The translations under genes were made by a program, and so were the position numbers. A stretch of 32,360 bases of DNA from Aeromonas rivuli (GTDB lineage: Bacteria; Pseudomonadota; Gammaproteobacteria; Enterobacterales; Aeromonadaceae): positions 1 to 32,360 of the forward strand of contig NZ_CDBJ01000056.1 of the NCBI RefSeq assembly GCF_000820045.1, read 5' to 3'. Under the pieces are notes generated by a model. It saw only the letters and a program-made list of their open reading frames with translations. It made no database searches and was not told the DNA's origin. This document shows, in pieces, positions 9,446 to 18,070 of this stretch (its first letter is position 1; the number at the start of each line of letters is the position of its first letter).

Positions 9446-11110
9446 ATGCTGACCCAACTGACCGTCAACAACTTCGCCATCGTCAAGTTTCTCGAGCTCG
9501 ATCTGCAACCCGGCATGACCTGCATCACGGGGGAGACGGGGGCGGGCAAATCCATCGCCATCGATGCCCTGGGGCTCTGTCTCGGCGAGCGTGCCGAGGC
9601 GGCCATGGTGCGCCCCGGCAATGACAAGACCGAAGTCAGCGCCCGCTTCCTGCTAGAGGGCAACCCCCAGGCCCGTGCCTGGCTGGCTGGCAATGAGCTG
9701 GAGAGCGAGGGTGAGTGCATAGTGCGACGGGTGGTCTCGGCCGAGGGGCGTTCACGCAGCTATGTCAATGGTGTGCCCGTGCCCCTGACCCAGCTGCGCA
9801 GCCTGGGGCAACTGCTGGTCAACGTACACGGCCAGCATGCTCATCAGTTGCTGGTCAAACCCGACTACCAGCTCGCCCTGCTCGACGGCTACGCCGGTCA
9901 CCATCTGCTGCTGGCGGACGTTCGCCACCACTACCAGCATTGGCGTCAGCTGCAAAACGAGCTCAATCGCCTCAAGGCCGAGCAACAACAGCGGGAGGCT
10001 CGTCGCCAGCTCATCGAATATCAGGTGCAGGAGCTCGACGAGTTCGCCCTGCAATCCGGAGAGTTCGAGGCGATCGAGGAGGAGCACCAGCGCCTCGCCA
10101 ACGGCACCGAGCTGATGCAGGAGTGCGGCTTCTGTCTGGATCTGCTCTATGACAACGAGGAGACCACCATCGCTGGCCTGCTGCAGATCGCGGTAGACAG
10201 AGCAGAGGGTCTGGTCAACATGGATGCCCGACTCGCCCCTGTGCTCGGCATGCTCAATGAGGCGCTCATCGGTGTACAGGAGAGTCATAGCGAGCTGCGT
10301 GGTTATCTGGACAAGCTGGAGCTGGATCCCGAGCGCTTCAATGAACTGGAAGCGCGCCTCTCCAAGGCGATCAATCTGGCCCGCAAACATCATGTCAAAC
10401 CCGCCGAGCTGGCCCATTACCATCAGGAGTTGGCCAGTGATCTGGCACGGCTCAACTCGGATGAACAGCGCCTCGAGGGGATGGAGGCTGAACTGGCCGA
10501 GGCCCGCCTCGCCTTCTTGCAAGCTGCCGATGCCCTGAGCCAGAGCCGCCAGCGCTATGGTGCCGAGCTGGCCACCCAGGTCACGGCCAGCATGCAGGAG
10601 CTCTCCATGACCGATGGCCGTTTCGCCATCGAGATCAAGCCCGATGCCAACGCCAGCCTCTCCCCCTTGGGGATAGACAGGGTCGAGTTCGTGGTGAGTA
10701 CCAACCCGGGCCAGCCTATGCAGCCGCTCGGCAAGGTCGCATCGGGGGGAGAACTGTCGCGCATCAGCCTCGCCATTGTGGTGATCAGTGCCCGCAAGGT
10801 CGCCACCCCTACCCTGATCTTTGATGAGGTGGACGTGGGGATAAGCGGCCCTACCGCCGCCGTGGTGGGTCGCCTGCTGCGCCAGCTTGGCGAATCTACC
10901 CAGGTGATGGTGGTCACTCACTTGCCCCAGGTGGCAGGCAATGGCCATCAGCACATGGTGGTGAGCAAGCACACCGACGGCAAAACCACTGAGACCAGGA
11001 TGAGCGCCCTCGACAACAAGGCCCGCCTCAACGAACTGGCCCGCCTGCTTGGGGGGGATCAGATCACCGACAACACCCTGGCCAACGCCCGCGAGCTGCT
11101 GCAGGCCTGA
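9446..11110 (+). CDS. recN: DNA repair protein RecN
   Basis: RecN is a cytoplasmic SMC-like ATPase that helps repair double-strand breaks during the SOS response. The 554-residue protein has Walker A GETGAGKS (residues 29-36), a long central coiled-coil region (about 160-360), then the ABC signature (ASGGELSRISLAI) and Walker B (TLIFDEVDVGISG), with a final VVTHLPQVA switch histidine. Length matches the family. The ATG at 9446 follows an AGGATGAG ribosome site. Two LexA boxes lie in its promoter. The following 400 bases hold no clear gene. Confidence 0.97.
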   Translation: MLTQLTVNNFAIVKFLELDLQPGMTCITGETGAGKSIAIDALGLCLGERAEAAMVRPGNDKTEVSARFLLEGNPQARAWLAGNELESEGECIVRRVVSAEGRSRSYVNGVPVPLTQLRSLGQLLVNVHGQHAHQLLVKPDYQLALLDGYAGHHLLLADVRHHYQHWRQLQNELNRLKAEQQQREARRQLIEYQVQELDEFALQSGEFEAIEEEHQRLANGTELMQECGFCLDLLYDNEETTIAGLLQIAVDRAEGLVNMDARLAPVLGMLNEALIGVQESHSELRGYLDKLELDPERFNELEARLSKAINLARKHHVKPAELAHYHQELASDLARLNSDEQRLEGMEAELAEARLAFLQAADALSQSRQRYGAELATQVTASMQELSMTDGRFAIEIKPDANASLSPLGIDRVEFVVSTNPGQPMQPLGKVASGGELSRISLAIVVISARKVATPTLIFDEVDVGISGPTAAVVGRLLRQLGESTQVMVVTHLPQVAGNGHQHMVVSKHTDGKTTETRMSALDNKARLNELARLLGGDQITDNTLANARELLQA

Positions 11111-11517
11111 TCCTGCAACCTGCCAACCGGCTAACCTGGGGCTAGCCACCTATCCCTCCAAGATGAAAGCAGAGCGAACCTCTCCATGACCTGGCCTGTT
11201 TCACCCTGGGGTGGATCAGGCCAGCCCCACCCTTTTCCGTGCTGGCGTTCAGCGTCAGCCATTCCGGCAAGCAACGCAATGCCTCTTTCTCCTTCGACAG
11301 CTGGCTCCTTTGATTGCTGGCTCCTTCGATAGCCAACTCCTTTGATGACCAGCGCGACGCGGGATCCTCTGCTGCCTCTTTGCAAGGGAAAGTCCAGGTC
11401 TCTAAGCAGACTCCCCTCCTGCGCGCATCATCGCGCATCAGGATCCATCCCCCTCACAGCGCCGGGATGATATGCTGATGGCCTATCTTGTTTAAGCGCA
11501 TCCAGCCCGAGGTTTTC
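11111..11517. other. Intergenic stretch after recN
   Basis: I find no supported gene. Open frames on the minus strand here lack recognisable motifs and run through the 16-base tandem repeat, so I treat them as chance. Only weak hairpins are visible after recN. Confidence 0.6.
11286..11349. repeat. Four imperfect 16-bp tandem repeats
   Basis: Four units with a 16-base period: TTTCTCCTTCGACAGC, TGGCTCCTTTGATTGC, TGGCTCCTTCGATAGC and CAACTCCTTTGATGAC. The shared core is CTCCTT(T/C)GA. The array lies between recN and the pyrophosphatase gene, about 170 bases before the latter. A regulatory array or a simple slippage product are both possible. Confidence 0.7.
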
Positions 11518-12414
11518 ATGATCCATGTATTCGGCCATCGCAATCCCGACAGTGACAGCATCTGCAGTGCCCTGGTACTGGCAGACTGGCTCAACGGCCA
11601 GGGGCGTCCCGCCACTCCCTGGCGCCTGGGCTCCTTGCGCACCGAGACCCGCTTCATTCTGGAGTGCGCCGGCATAAAGAGCCCTGCCCTGCTGACCCAG
11701 GAGCTGGACGGTCTGGATGTCTGGCTGGTGGATTTCAGCGACTTCGAGCAGGGGCCCGAGAGCCTGGCCCGCGCCAACATCATCGGTCTGGTGGATCACC
11801 ACAGACTCGGCTCCCTGCGCACCGAGGCCCCCTTCGATGCCTGGATCCGCGCCGTAGGCTGCTCGGCCACCATAGTGCTGAGCCTGCTCGACCAGGTGAC
11901 CCGCCCCCAGGCCCGTCTCTTGCTTGGTGCCATCATGAGCGACACCCTCTGCCTCACCTCCCCGACGACCACCCCTCAGGATGAGGCAGCCTGTCAGCGA
12001 CTGGCTCCCCTTGCCGGGTTGAGCCTGGCCGAGTTTGGCCAGCAGTTGCTGGTGGCCAAGACGGATCTCAGCGGACTCAGCGCCGCCCAGTTGCTGCGTC
12101 AGGACGAGAAGGGTTATCAGGTGGCAGGGGTCAATCTGGTGATGAGCCAGATAGAGGTCGGCAGTCAGGCTCAGATAGCCCCCCTGATGGCGGAGCTCGA
12201 GGCCGAAATGGCGCAACGAGTGACCACCGATGACCTGGATGCCTATGTGCTGATGGTGACGGATCTCGGCGAAGGGGCGAGCCGGATCAGCGCCTGTCCT
12301 CACCCGCAAAGGCCATTGCCGCAGCTGCCGCAACACACCGTGACTCTGCCAGGGGTGGTGAGCCGCAAGAAGCAAGGGCTCCCCTGGCTCACCGCCCAAC
12401 TCAGCCAAGGCTGA
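11518..12414 (+). CDS. ppaC: Manganese-dependent inorganic pyrophosphatase (family II, DHH)
   Basis: This predicted cytoplasmic enzyme hydrolyses pyrophosphate to two phosphates. It is 298 residues with the DHH and DHHA2 domains of family II enzymes. Expected metal ligands are visible: His7, Asp11 and Asp13 in GHRNPDSDS, Asp72 in LVDFSD, Asp93-His94-His95 in the DHH motif, and Asp142 in MSDTL. The substrate-binding SRKKQ motif is at the C-terminus. The usual Firmicute DHNE motif after the fourth ligand reads DFSD here. The ATG at 11518 follows GAGG by 6 bases; a longer in-frame start at 11488 (TTG) is less likely. It has no co-directional partner close by. Confidence 0.9.
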   Translation: MIHVFGHRNPDSDSICSALVLADWLNGQGRPATPWRLGSLRTETRFILECAGIKSPALLTQELDGLDVWLVDFSDFEQGPESLARANIIGLVDHHRLGSLRTEAPFDAWIRAVGCSATIVLSLLDQVTRPQARLLLGAIMSDTLCLTSPTTTPQDEAACQRLAPLAGLSLAEFGQQLLVAKTDLSGLSAAQLLRQDEKGYQVAGVNLVMSQIEVGSQAQIAPLMAELEAEMAQRVTTDDLDAYVLMVTDLGEGASRISACPHPQRPLPQLPQHTVTLPGVVSRKKQGLPWLTAQLSQG

Positions 12415-12686
12415 TTGACCAGCCTCAGCCAACCCAGCTGACGCCCCCACTCTTCAGGCGAAGTGCCCTGCTACCCGGCGCTGGCCCGCACCCAGCGGGT
12501 CAGCCATATCAGGCTGGCGCGCTTCGCCATCCCTGCCCTATGCAGAGCGCCTCCCCAAGGGAGACTTCTCCTCCTGCGCCCTGAGTTGACAAGCTTTGTT
12601 ACAGGATCCCAGTTGTCTTTTGTCCGCCTTTTGCGGCAGGATGTCTCCTTTTGTCTCCCCCCGCGTTCATGGATGCCAGATTCACG

Positions 12687-13856
12687 ATGAAGATGCCCCT
12701 CACTCCCCCGCTGCGCTGGCTGATGGCCGCCCTGCTGGTCGCTCTCTCCATCTGGCTGCTATGGCCGGGCAAGGCTGCCGAACCCTTGTTGAGTGCATCG
12801 GTCACCCGCCAGGACATCGAAGATGCCGTGCTCGCCAGTGGCGCCCTGGAGGCGGTGGAACAGGTCGATGTGGGTGCCCAGGTCTCGGGTCAGGTCACCC
12901 GGCTGCTGGTCGAGAATGGTCAGCAGGTCAAACAGGGGGATCTGTTGGCCGAGATAGACCCGCTGATCGCCCAGAACGATCTCAAGACGGCCCAGGCCGA
13001 GCTCGCCAGTAGCCAGGCGCAGCTCAGGATCAAGCAGGCACAGCTCAAGCAGTACGAGCTCGCCTATCGCCGCCAGCAGCAGATGTTTGGCCAGCAGGCG
13101 AGTTCAAAGGCCGACCTCGAAAACGCCGAGGCCCAGCTCGCCGTGACCCGGGCCGAGCTGCAAAACGCCCAGGCCAATATCGACAGTGCCGCCATCAAGG
13201 TCGAGCGCTCCCGCACCCAGCTCGGCTATACCCGGATCCAGGCCCCCATGGATGGCACCGTCGTCTCCATCGTCACCCGCCAGGGCCAGACCCTGGCGGC
13301 CACCCAGACGGTGCCCACCCTGCTCAAGCTCGCCAATCTGGATATCATGACGGTCAAGGCGCAGATCTCCGAGGCCGATGTCAGCAAGGTGCGCGCCGGC
13401 ATGCCGGTCTACTTCACCCTGATTGGCGATCCCGATACCCGCTACCGGGCCAAGCTGCGCACCGTTGAACTGGCGCCAACCAATGTCAACGATGCCACGA
13501 CCAGCACCAGCAGCACCAATGTTGCCGTCTACTACTATGCCCTGTTCGATGTGCCCAACCCCGACCATGCCCTGCGGGTCGCCATGACCACCCAGGTCAC
13601 CATAGTGCTTGGCGAGCGCAAGGGCGTGTTGACCATTCCCAGAACCGCCCTCGGCAAACAGTTGGCGCCGGGCGAGTATCAAGTACAGCTGTTAAGCGGT
13701 GACACCCCCGAGCCCCGTACCATCAAGACCGGGCTCAAGGATGATATCAAGGTCGAGGTGCTGGAGGGGCTCGCCGAGCATGACAAGGTGGTGATTGGCG
13801 AGGCCCCCAAGGCAACCGGGGATGAGGGCCATGAGGAAGAGGATGAGATGTCATGA
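12687..13856 (+). CDS. macA: MacA-type periplasmic adaptor (membrane fusion protein)
   Basis: This is the adaptor that joins an inner-membrane MacB ABC transporter to an outer-membrane channel. The roughly 389-residue protein has an N-terminal membrane anchor (WLMAALLVALSIWLLW), a lipoyl/biotinyl-like half (VDVGAQVSGQVTRLLVENGQ), an alpha-hairpin coiled coil (about 95-175) and a second lipoyl half (YTRIQAPMDGTVVSIVTRQGQ region). It ends in beta-barrel and membrane-proximal domains. It lines up with E. coli MacA over its length. Starts at 12669 and 12693 are also possible. macB starts inside its stop codon (ATGA overlap), so the two are translationally coupled. A clear TTGACA lies at 12586-12591, but its -10 is poor. 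Confidence 0.93.
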   Translation: MKMPLTPPLRWLMAALLVALSIWLLWPGKAAEPLLSASVTRQDIEDAVLASGALEAVEQVDVGAQVSGQVTRLLVENGQQVKQGDLLAEIDPLIAQNDLKTAQAELASSQAQLRIKQAQLKQYELAYRRQQQMFGQQASSKADLENAEAQLAVTRAELQNAQANIDSAAIKVERSRTQLGYTRIQAPMDGTVVSIVTRQGQTLAATQTVPTLLKLANLDIMTVKAQISEADVSKVRAGMPVYFTLIGDPDTRYRAKLRTVELAPTNVNDATTSTSSTNVAVYYYALFDVPNPDHALRVAMTTQVTIVLGERKGVLTIPRTALGKQLAPGEYQVQLLSGDTPEPRTIKTGLKDDIKVEVLEGLAEHDKVVIGEAPKATGDEGHEEEDEMS

Positions 13857-15814
13857 TGGCCTCCCGCAATGAGGCCCCCGGCGACGCTCCGCTTATTGAA
13901 CTGCGAGGCGTCAGTCGCCGCTACCTGAGCGGGGAGCAGGAGGTGACAGTGCTGCACCCGCTGGACTTGTCCATCCACGCCGGGGAGATGGTGGCCATTG
14001 TCGGTGCCTCGGGGTCGGGAAAATCCACCCTGATGAACCTGCTCGGCTGCCTCGACAGACCCAGCGAGGGGCGCTATCTGTTTCGCGGTCAGGAGACCGC
14101 GGACTTGGACGCCCTGGCCCTGGCCCGGTTGCGCTGCCATCACTTCGGCTTCATCTTCCAGCGCTATCACCTGCTGCCACATCTGGACGCCGCCGCCAAC
14201 GTCGAGATCCCCGCCGTCTATGCCGGCATGGCCAAGGGGGATCGCCATGCTCGCTCCAAGGCGCTGCTCACCCGGCTGGGGCTGGCCGATCGCAGCCATC
14301 ACACTCCGGGCCAACTCTCCGGCGGACAGCAGCAGCGGGTCAGTATCGCCCGCGCCCTGGCCAATGGCGGCGAGGTGATCCTGGCCGACGAACCGACCGG
14401 TGCACTGGACAGCCAGAGCGGCAAGGAGGTGATGGCCATCCTCAAGGAGCTCCATGCCCTGGGTCACACCATCATACTGGTGACCCATGACATGGCGGTG
14501 GCGGACCATGCGGATCGCATCATCACCCTCAAGGATGGCCAGGTGCAGAGCGACAGCGGCAGCCCGCAGCAGACGGCCTCTGCCCTGAAGGCCATGCCCC
14601 AGGCCTTGGGCAATCAGGGGCTGGATCGTTACCGCGAAGCCGCCCGCATGGCCCTGCATGCCATGATGGCTCACCGAATGCGCACCTTTCTCACCATGCT
14701 CGGCATCATCATCGGCATCGCCGCCGTGGTGAGCGTGGTGGCCCTGGGTCAGGGCGCCCGCGCCAAGGTGATAGGCGAGATCAACGCCATGGGCACCAAC
14801 ACCATAGACGTCTTCCCCGGCAAGGATTGGGGAGATGAGCAGGCTGCCAGCATACGCACCCTCAACGAGGGCGACTTGCGCGCACTGCAGGGACAACCCT
14901 ATCTGGAGGGGGCCAGCCCCCAGCTCTCCACCTCGGTGCAGCTGCGCTATCGCAATCAGACCAAGAGCGGCACCGTCAACGGCGTCAGCAGCGACTTCTT
15001 CCGGGTCAAGGGCATGACACTCGTCAGTGGCCGCCTGTTCAGCGAGCGCGACAGCCTGGACAGGGCGCCCCTGGCCGTGGTCGACGCCGACACCATCAAG
15101 GGCTTGCTCGGCGATGAAGACCCCATCGGCAAGGTGCTGCTCATCGGTACCCTGCCGGTGCGGATCATCGGTCTCATCAAGGAGGAGACCGGCTTTCGCC
15201 AACCGAGCCAGTCGGTGAGCGTCTGGTTGCCCTATCGCGCCGTGATGAGTCGCCTCATCTCCCAGAACCATTTCAATCAGATAACCCTTAGGGTCAGGGA
15301 TGGCATCCAGCCCGCCCTGGCAGAACGAGAGGTCATTGCCCTGCTGCGCCAGCGCCATGGCAGCAAGGATTTCTTCACCTTCAGTAGCGACAAGATATTG
15401 AAATCCGTCGAGAAAACCACAGCAACCCTGACCCTGCTGGTCTCGGCTATCGCGGTGATTTCGCTGATCGTCGGCGGCGTTGGCGTCATGAACATCATGC
15501 TGGTCTCCGTGGTGGAGCGCACCCGGGAGATTGGCATTCGCATCGCGGTGGGCGCCCGTCAGTCCGACATCTTGCAGCAGTTCCTGATTGAAGCCGTGAT
15601 GGTCAGCCTGCTCGGGGGCGTACTCGGAGTCGGCATCGCCTTGCTGATCGGCCTGCTGTTCTCCTCCCTGGTCGATGCGATGCAGATGCAGTTCTCCCTC
15701 TTCTCCATCCTGATGGCGTTTGCCTGCTCCACCCTGATCGGGGTGCTGTTTGGTTATCTGCCCGCCCGCAATGCCGCCCGGCTCGACCCTGTGGTCGCGC
15801 TGGCCAGAGAGTGA
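13853..15814 (+). CDS. macB: MacB-type ABC exporter, ATPase-permease fusion
   Basis: MacB is an inner-membrane mechanotransmission ABC exporter that drives macrolides, toxins or siderophore-like substrates through MacA and an outer-membrane channel. Of 653 residues, about 1-240 are the ATPase: Walker [11 protein letters not shown], signature [15 protein letters not shown], Walker [12 protein letters not shown], and switch histidine VTHD. The first membrane helix ([20 protein letters not shown]) precedes a large periplasmic domain, then three C-terminal helices with the conserved [20 protein letters not shown] stretch. It overlaps macA by 4 bases and the outer-membrane gene follows within 2 bases, so this is one operon. 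The substrate cannot be told from sequence. Confidence 0.95.
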   Translation: MMASRNEAPGDAPLIELRGVSRRYLSGEQEVTVLHPLDLSIHAGEMVAIVGASGSGKSTLMNLLGCLDRPSEGRYLFRGQETADLDALALARLRCHHFGFIFQRYHLLPHLDAAANVEIPAVYAGMAKGDRHARSKALLTRLGLADRSHHTPGQLSGGQQQRVSIARALANGGEVILADEPTGALDSQSGKEVMAILKELHALGHTIILVTHDMAVADHADRIITLKDGQVQSDSGSPQQTASALKAMPQALGNQGLDRYREAARMALHAMMAHRMRTFLTMLGIIIGIAAVVSVVALGQGARAKVIGEINAMGTNTIDVFPGKDWGDEQAASIRTLNEGDLRALQGQPYLEGASPQLSTSVQLRYRNQTKSGTVNGVSSDFFRVKGMTLVSGRLFSERDSLDRAPLAVVDADTIKGLLGDEDPIGKVLLIGTLPVRIIGLIKEETGFRQPSQSVSVWLPYRAVMSRLISQNHFNQITLRVRDGIQPALAEREVIALLRQRHGSKDFFTFSSDKILKSVEKTTATLTLLVSAIAVISLIVGGVGVMNIMLVSVVERTREIGIRIAVGARQSDILQQFLIEAVMVSLLGGVLGVGIALLIGLLFSSLVDAMQMQFSLFSILMAFACSTLIGVLFGYLPARNAARLDPVVALARE

Positions 15815-15816
15815 AG

Positions 15817-17289
15817 ATGAAACCCATGAAGATATCCTGGCTGGGGCTCTGCCTCGCCCTCGGCGCCTGCTCCCAACAGAGCAGCTATCACAGAGCCGAC
15901 CTGGCGCTGCCAGACCAGTGGCAAGAGGGGGACGTGCCTGCTCTGTCCATGCAAACCGGCTCCTGGTGGCAGGGCTTTCATGACCCCCGACTCGACGCCC
16001 TGGTCGAGGCGGTACTCGCCGCCAATACCAATCTTTATGTGGCCGGACTCCGGCTCAAGGGCGCGAGGATCGCAGCGGACCAGGCCGACACCAACCTGAC
16101 CCCAGGGGTCAATGCCAGCCTGGGGGCCAGCGGCACCAAGGAGATCAAGAGTGGCGCCAGCACCCACAGTCTGGGACCGACCCTCGCCATCAGTTATGAA
16201 GTGGATCTGTGGGGCAAACTGGCGGCGGTGCGGGATCAGGCAAGCTGGGAGGCCGCCGCCAGCGCCGAGGATCTCGCCGCCACCCGCCAGAGCCTGATCA
16301 GCCAGACCCTGCAGCAATATTGGCAACTCGGCTATCTCAGCAGCGCCATCACCCTGGGGGAGCGCCAACTGGCCAACCTCAGCGAGATCCAGAGCCTGAC
16401 CCGAGTCAAATATGAGGCAGGGGCCATTCCTCGCCTCGATCTGGTGCAAGCCAGCGGGCAGCTCGCCGGCAAGCGTGCCGCCCAGGCTAACCTGCGCAAT
16501 CAGAGGGTCGCGGCGAGCAATGCCCTACTGCAACTGCTCGGCCGCAGCAGGGGGCCAGTCCCCTTTGCGCCAGATGGCCTCATGCTCGCCCCCATCCCTG
16601 ACATCGCCGCCGGCCTGCCGGCCGATCTGCTGGCCAGACGCCCGGATGTGAGAGCCGCCGAGCTGCGCCTGCGCAAGACGCTGGCGCGCAGTGACGAGGT
16701 GCGCACCAGCTTCTACCCGGCGCTCACCCTGACCGGGGGGGCCAGCACCGCATCGGATACCCTGGCGCAGGTGCTGGAAAATCCGGTGGGCAGCCTGGGG
16801 GCCGCCTTGACCCTGCCCTTCCTCGAGTACAACAGCAATCGACTCGCCGTCGCCGGCAGCCAGAACGACTACCAGATAGCCCAGGCCGAGTTTCGCCAGC
16901 AGCTGTTCGATGCGCTGTTCGAGGTGGAAAACGCCCTCGCCGCCCGCCGCTTTGGCGAGCAGCAGCTGGCCAGCCTCGCCGAACAGCAAGACTATGCCAT
17001 CGACGCGGACCGGCTCGCCCGGGTGCGCGTCGAGGCGGGTAGCAGTCCGGTGCAAGATTGGCTCGATGAGCAGAATCGACGCTGGGATGCCGAGCTGGCC
17101 CTGCTCAGCCAGCAGCAGACTCAGCTCAACACCATGGCCAGTCTCTATCTCGCCCTGGGCGGCAGCGATGCCACCGGGCGCGAGACCATGCCCACCCCGC
17201 CCGCACTGCGCCCCGGGGATGACAACCAGGGCCGTGCCTTTTCCCCTGACCCCTCACCCACTGAGCAAGGCAAAGCGCCTGCCGGGTGA
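15817..17289 (+). CDS. Outer-membrane efflux lipoprotein (NodT/OprM-type, TolC superfamily)
   Basis: This is the outer-membrane channel for the MacAB-like pump. The 490-residue precursor has a lipoprotein signal peptide with lipobox LGAC (Cys about residue 17), then two OEP repeats typical of trimeric TolC-fold channels. Characteristic features include SWWQGFHDPRLDALV near the N-terminus, TNLYVAGLRL, the LLARRPDVRAAELRLR motif, and the second-repeat sequence SVGSL-like and FEVENALAARRFGEQQ. I prefer the ATG at 15817 (MKPMKISWLGLCLALGAC); an in-frame GTG at 15811 overlaps the macB stop. E. coli MacAB uses the general TolC, so a dedicated lipoprotein channel in the operon is notable. The proline-rich tail after residue 450 is probably disordered. 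Confidence 0.92.
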   Translation: MKPMKISWLGLCLALGACSQQSSYHRADLALPDQWQEGDVPALSMQTGSWWQGFHDPRLDALVEAVLAANTNLYVAGLRLKGARIAADQADTNLTPGVNASLGASGTKEIKSGASTHSLGPTLAISYEVDLWGKLAAVRDQASWEAAASAEDLAATRQSLISQTLQQYWQLGYLSSAITLGERQLANLSEIQSLTRVKYEAGAIPRLDLVQASGQLAGKRAAQANLRNQRVAASNALLQLLGRSRGPVPFAPDGLMLAPIPDIAAGLPADLLARRPDVRAAELRLRKTLARSDEVRTSFYPALTLTGGASTASDTLAQVLENPVGSLGAALTLPFLEYNSNRLAVAGSQNDYQIAQAEFRQQLFDALFEVENALAARRFGEQQLASLAEQQDYAIDADRLARVRVEAGSSPVQDWLDEQNRRWDAELALLSQQQTQLNTMASLYLALGGSDATGRETMPTPPALRPGDDNQGRAFSPDPSPTEQGKAPAG

Positions 17290-17301
17290 GCGCCACTGTG
17301 C

Positions 17302-17707
17302 TCAGGATTTGCTCATGGCGCCCATTTCTTGCTCCCGGATCAGCGTCTTGTTGACCTTGCCGACGCAGGTCTTCGGGATCCCTTGCACGACCCGGATCTG
17401 GCGCGACTCGAGAGAGCAGTGAACCTGCGCTGCGTCCTGCTGCGCGTAACCCTGGTTGCTCTCTCTTGATCCGCCCGCTGGCCCCGTGACCGAACAGCTC
17501 GTCGCCAGGGCCTCCTTCTCGGCGGGATCGGCGATGTAGTCGGCGAGCGCCGGACGGGCCAGATAGAGGGAGCCCTTCATGGCCAGCAGCCGCAGGTTGA
17601 AGCCCTCGATGGGACCGGAAGCGGTGCCGACGCAGACCCCCACCGCCACCTCTTCGTAGCGCCGCACGTCCGGGCCCCGGTTTCATAAAAGCCTATGGCG
17701 TTGGCCA
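17302..17707 (-). pseudogene. Chimeric pseudogene: quinone oxidoreductase pieces fused to acyl-CoA ligase tail
   Basis: The minus strand starts with a good ribosome site (GGAGGA) and ATG at 17707, giving MANAIGFYETG, a Qor-type NADPH:quinone oxidoreductase N-terminus. A one-base loss in the GGGGCCCGG run shifts the frame; the next frame continues PDVRRYEEVAVG. The catalytic and nucleotide-binding core is deleted, and reading resumes in a Qor C-terminal part (GPIEGFNLRLLAMKGSLYLA, ARPALADYIADPAEKEAL). Two more frameshifts follow around ELFGHGASGRIKRE and SNQGYAQQDAAQVHCSLESR. The last 32 codons (VVQGIPKTCVGKVNKTLIRE) instead match the C-terminal lysine motif of AMP-forming acyl-CoA ligases. 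No product of either family could be functional. Confidence 0.75.
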
Positions 17708-17997
17708 TCTCACTCCTCCAATCCGTTCGTGAATGAAATGCATCGTCCGGATTGAATCCAGGGGGTTGGGTGAATGACCCTTCTCATCGGGCGACAGCCA
17801 CTTTTCATCTCATGACCCCCCTTAGAATGCGTTGCCTACCCTCGGGGAAGACGACAGAAGCTGTCCTGTCCAGCCTGGCGGCAACACGCCAAAAGCCGCT
17901 TACGCCATGGGATGAGCGCCATCTGACTGGAGAAGATGGCGTCAGCCAGACCCGGTGGCTGGCGCGCCGATGCGATGTCCCTTGGACTTAAGTAATG
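17708..17997. other. Non-coding stretch upstream of prpB
   Basis: I see no gene. It contains several short inverted repeats (for example GCCATCT/AGATGGC around 17920-17942) but none with a T-run. No regulator gene of the PrpR type is present between the pseudogene and prpB. Confidence 0.55.
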
Positions 17998-18016
17998 TTG
18001 ACGTTGACGTCAACGT
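17998..18016 (+). promoter_or_regulatory. Palindromic operator candidate before prpB
   Basis: ACGTTGACGTCAACGT (18001-18016) is a perfect 16-base palindrome, and TTGACGT-TG-ACGTCAA (17998-18013) is an overlapping inverted repeat. A -35-like TTGACG (17998-18003) and a weak -10-like TGAGAT (18021-18026) with a 17-base spacer put the palindrome inside the promoter spacer. ACGT-containing repeats like this are typical of MerR-family LiuR sites, but a GntR-type PrpR is also possible. No regulator gene is in the window. Confidence 0.6.
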
Positions 18017-18070
18017 AGTGTGAGATGGTTCTATTCACGGAAAACCATGAACAGCATGAAAGGAGTCTGT

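Noticed and set aside
11131..11438. Minus-strand open frames of 84 and 98 codons after recN
   Set aside because: No ribosome site, no known motifs, and the sequence runs through the 16-bp tandem repeat; probably chance.
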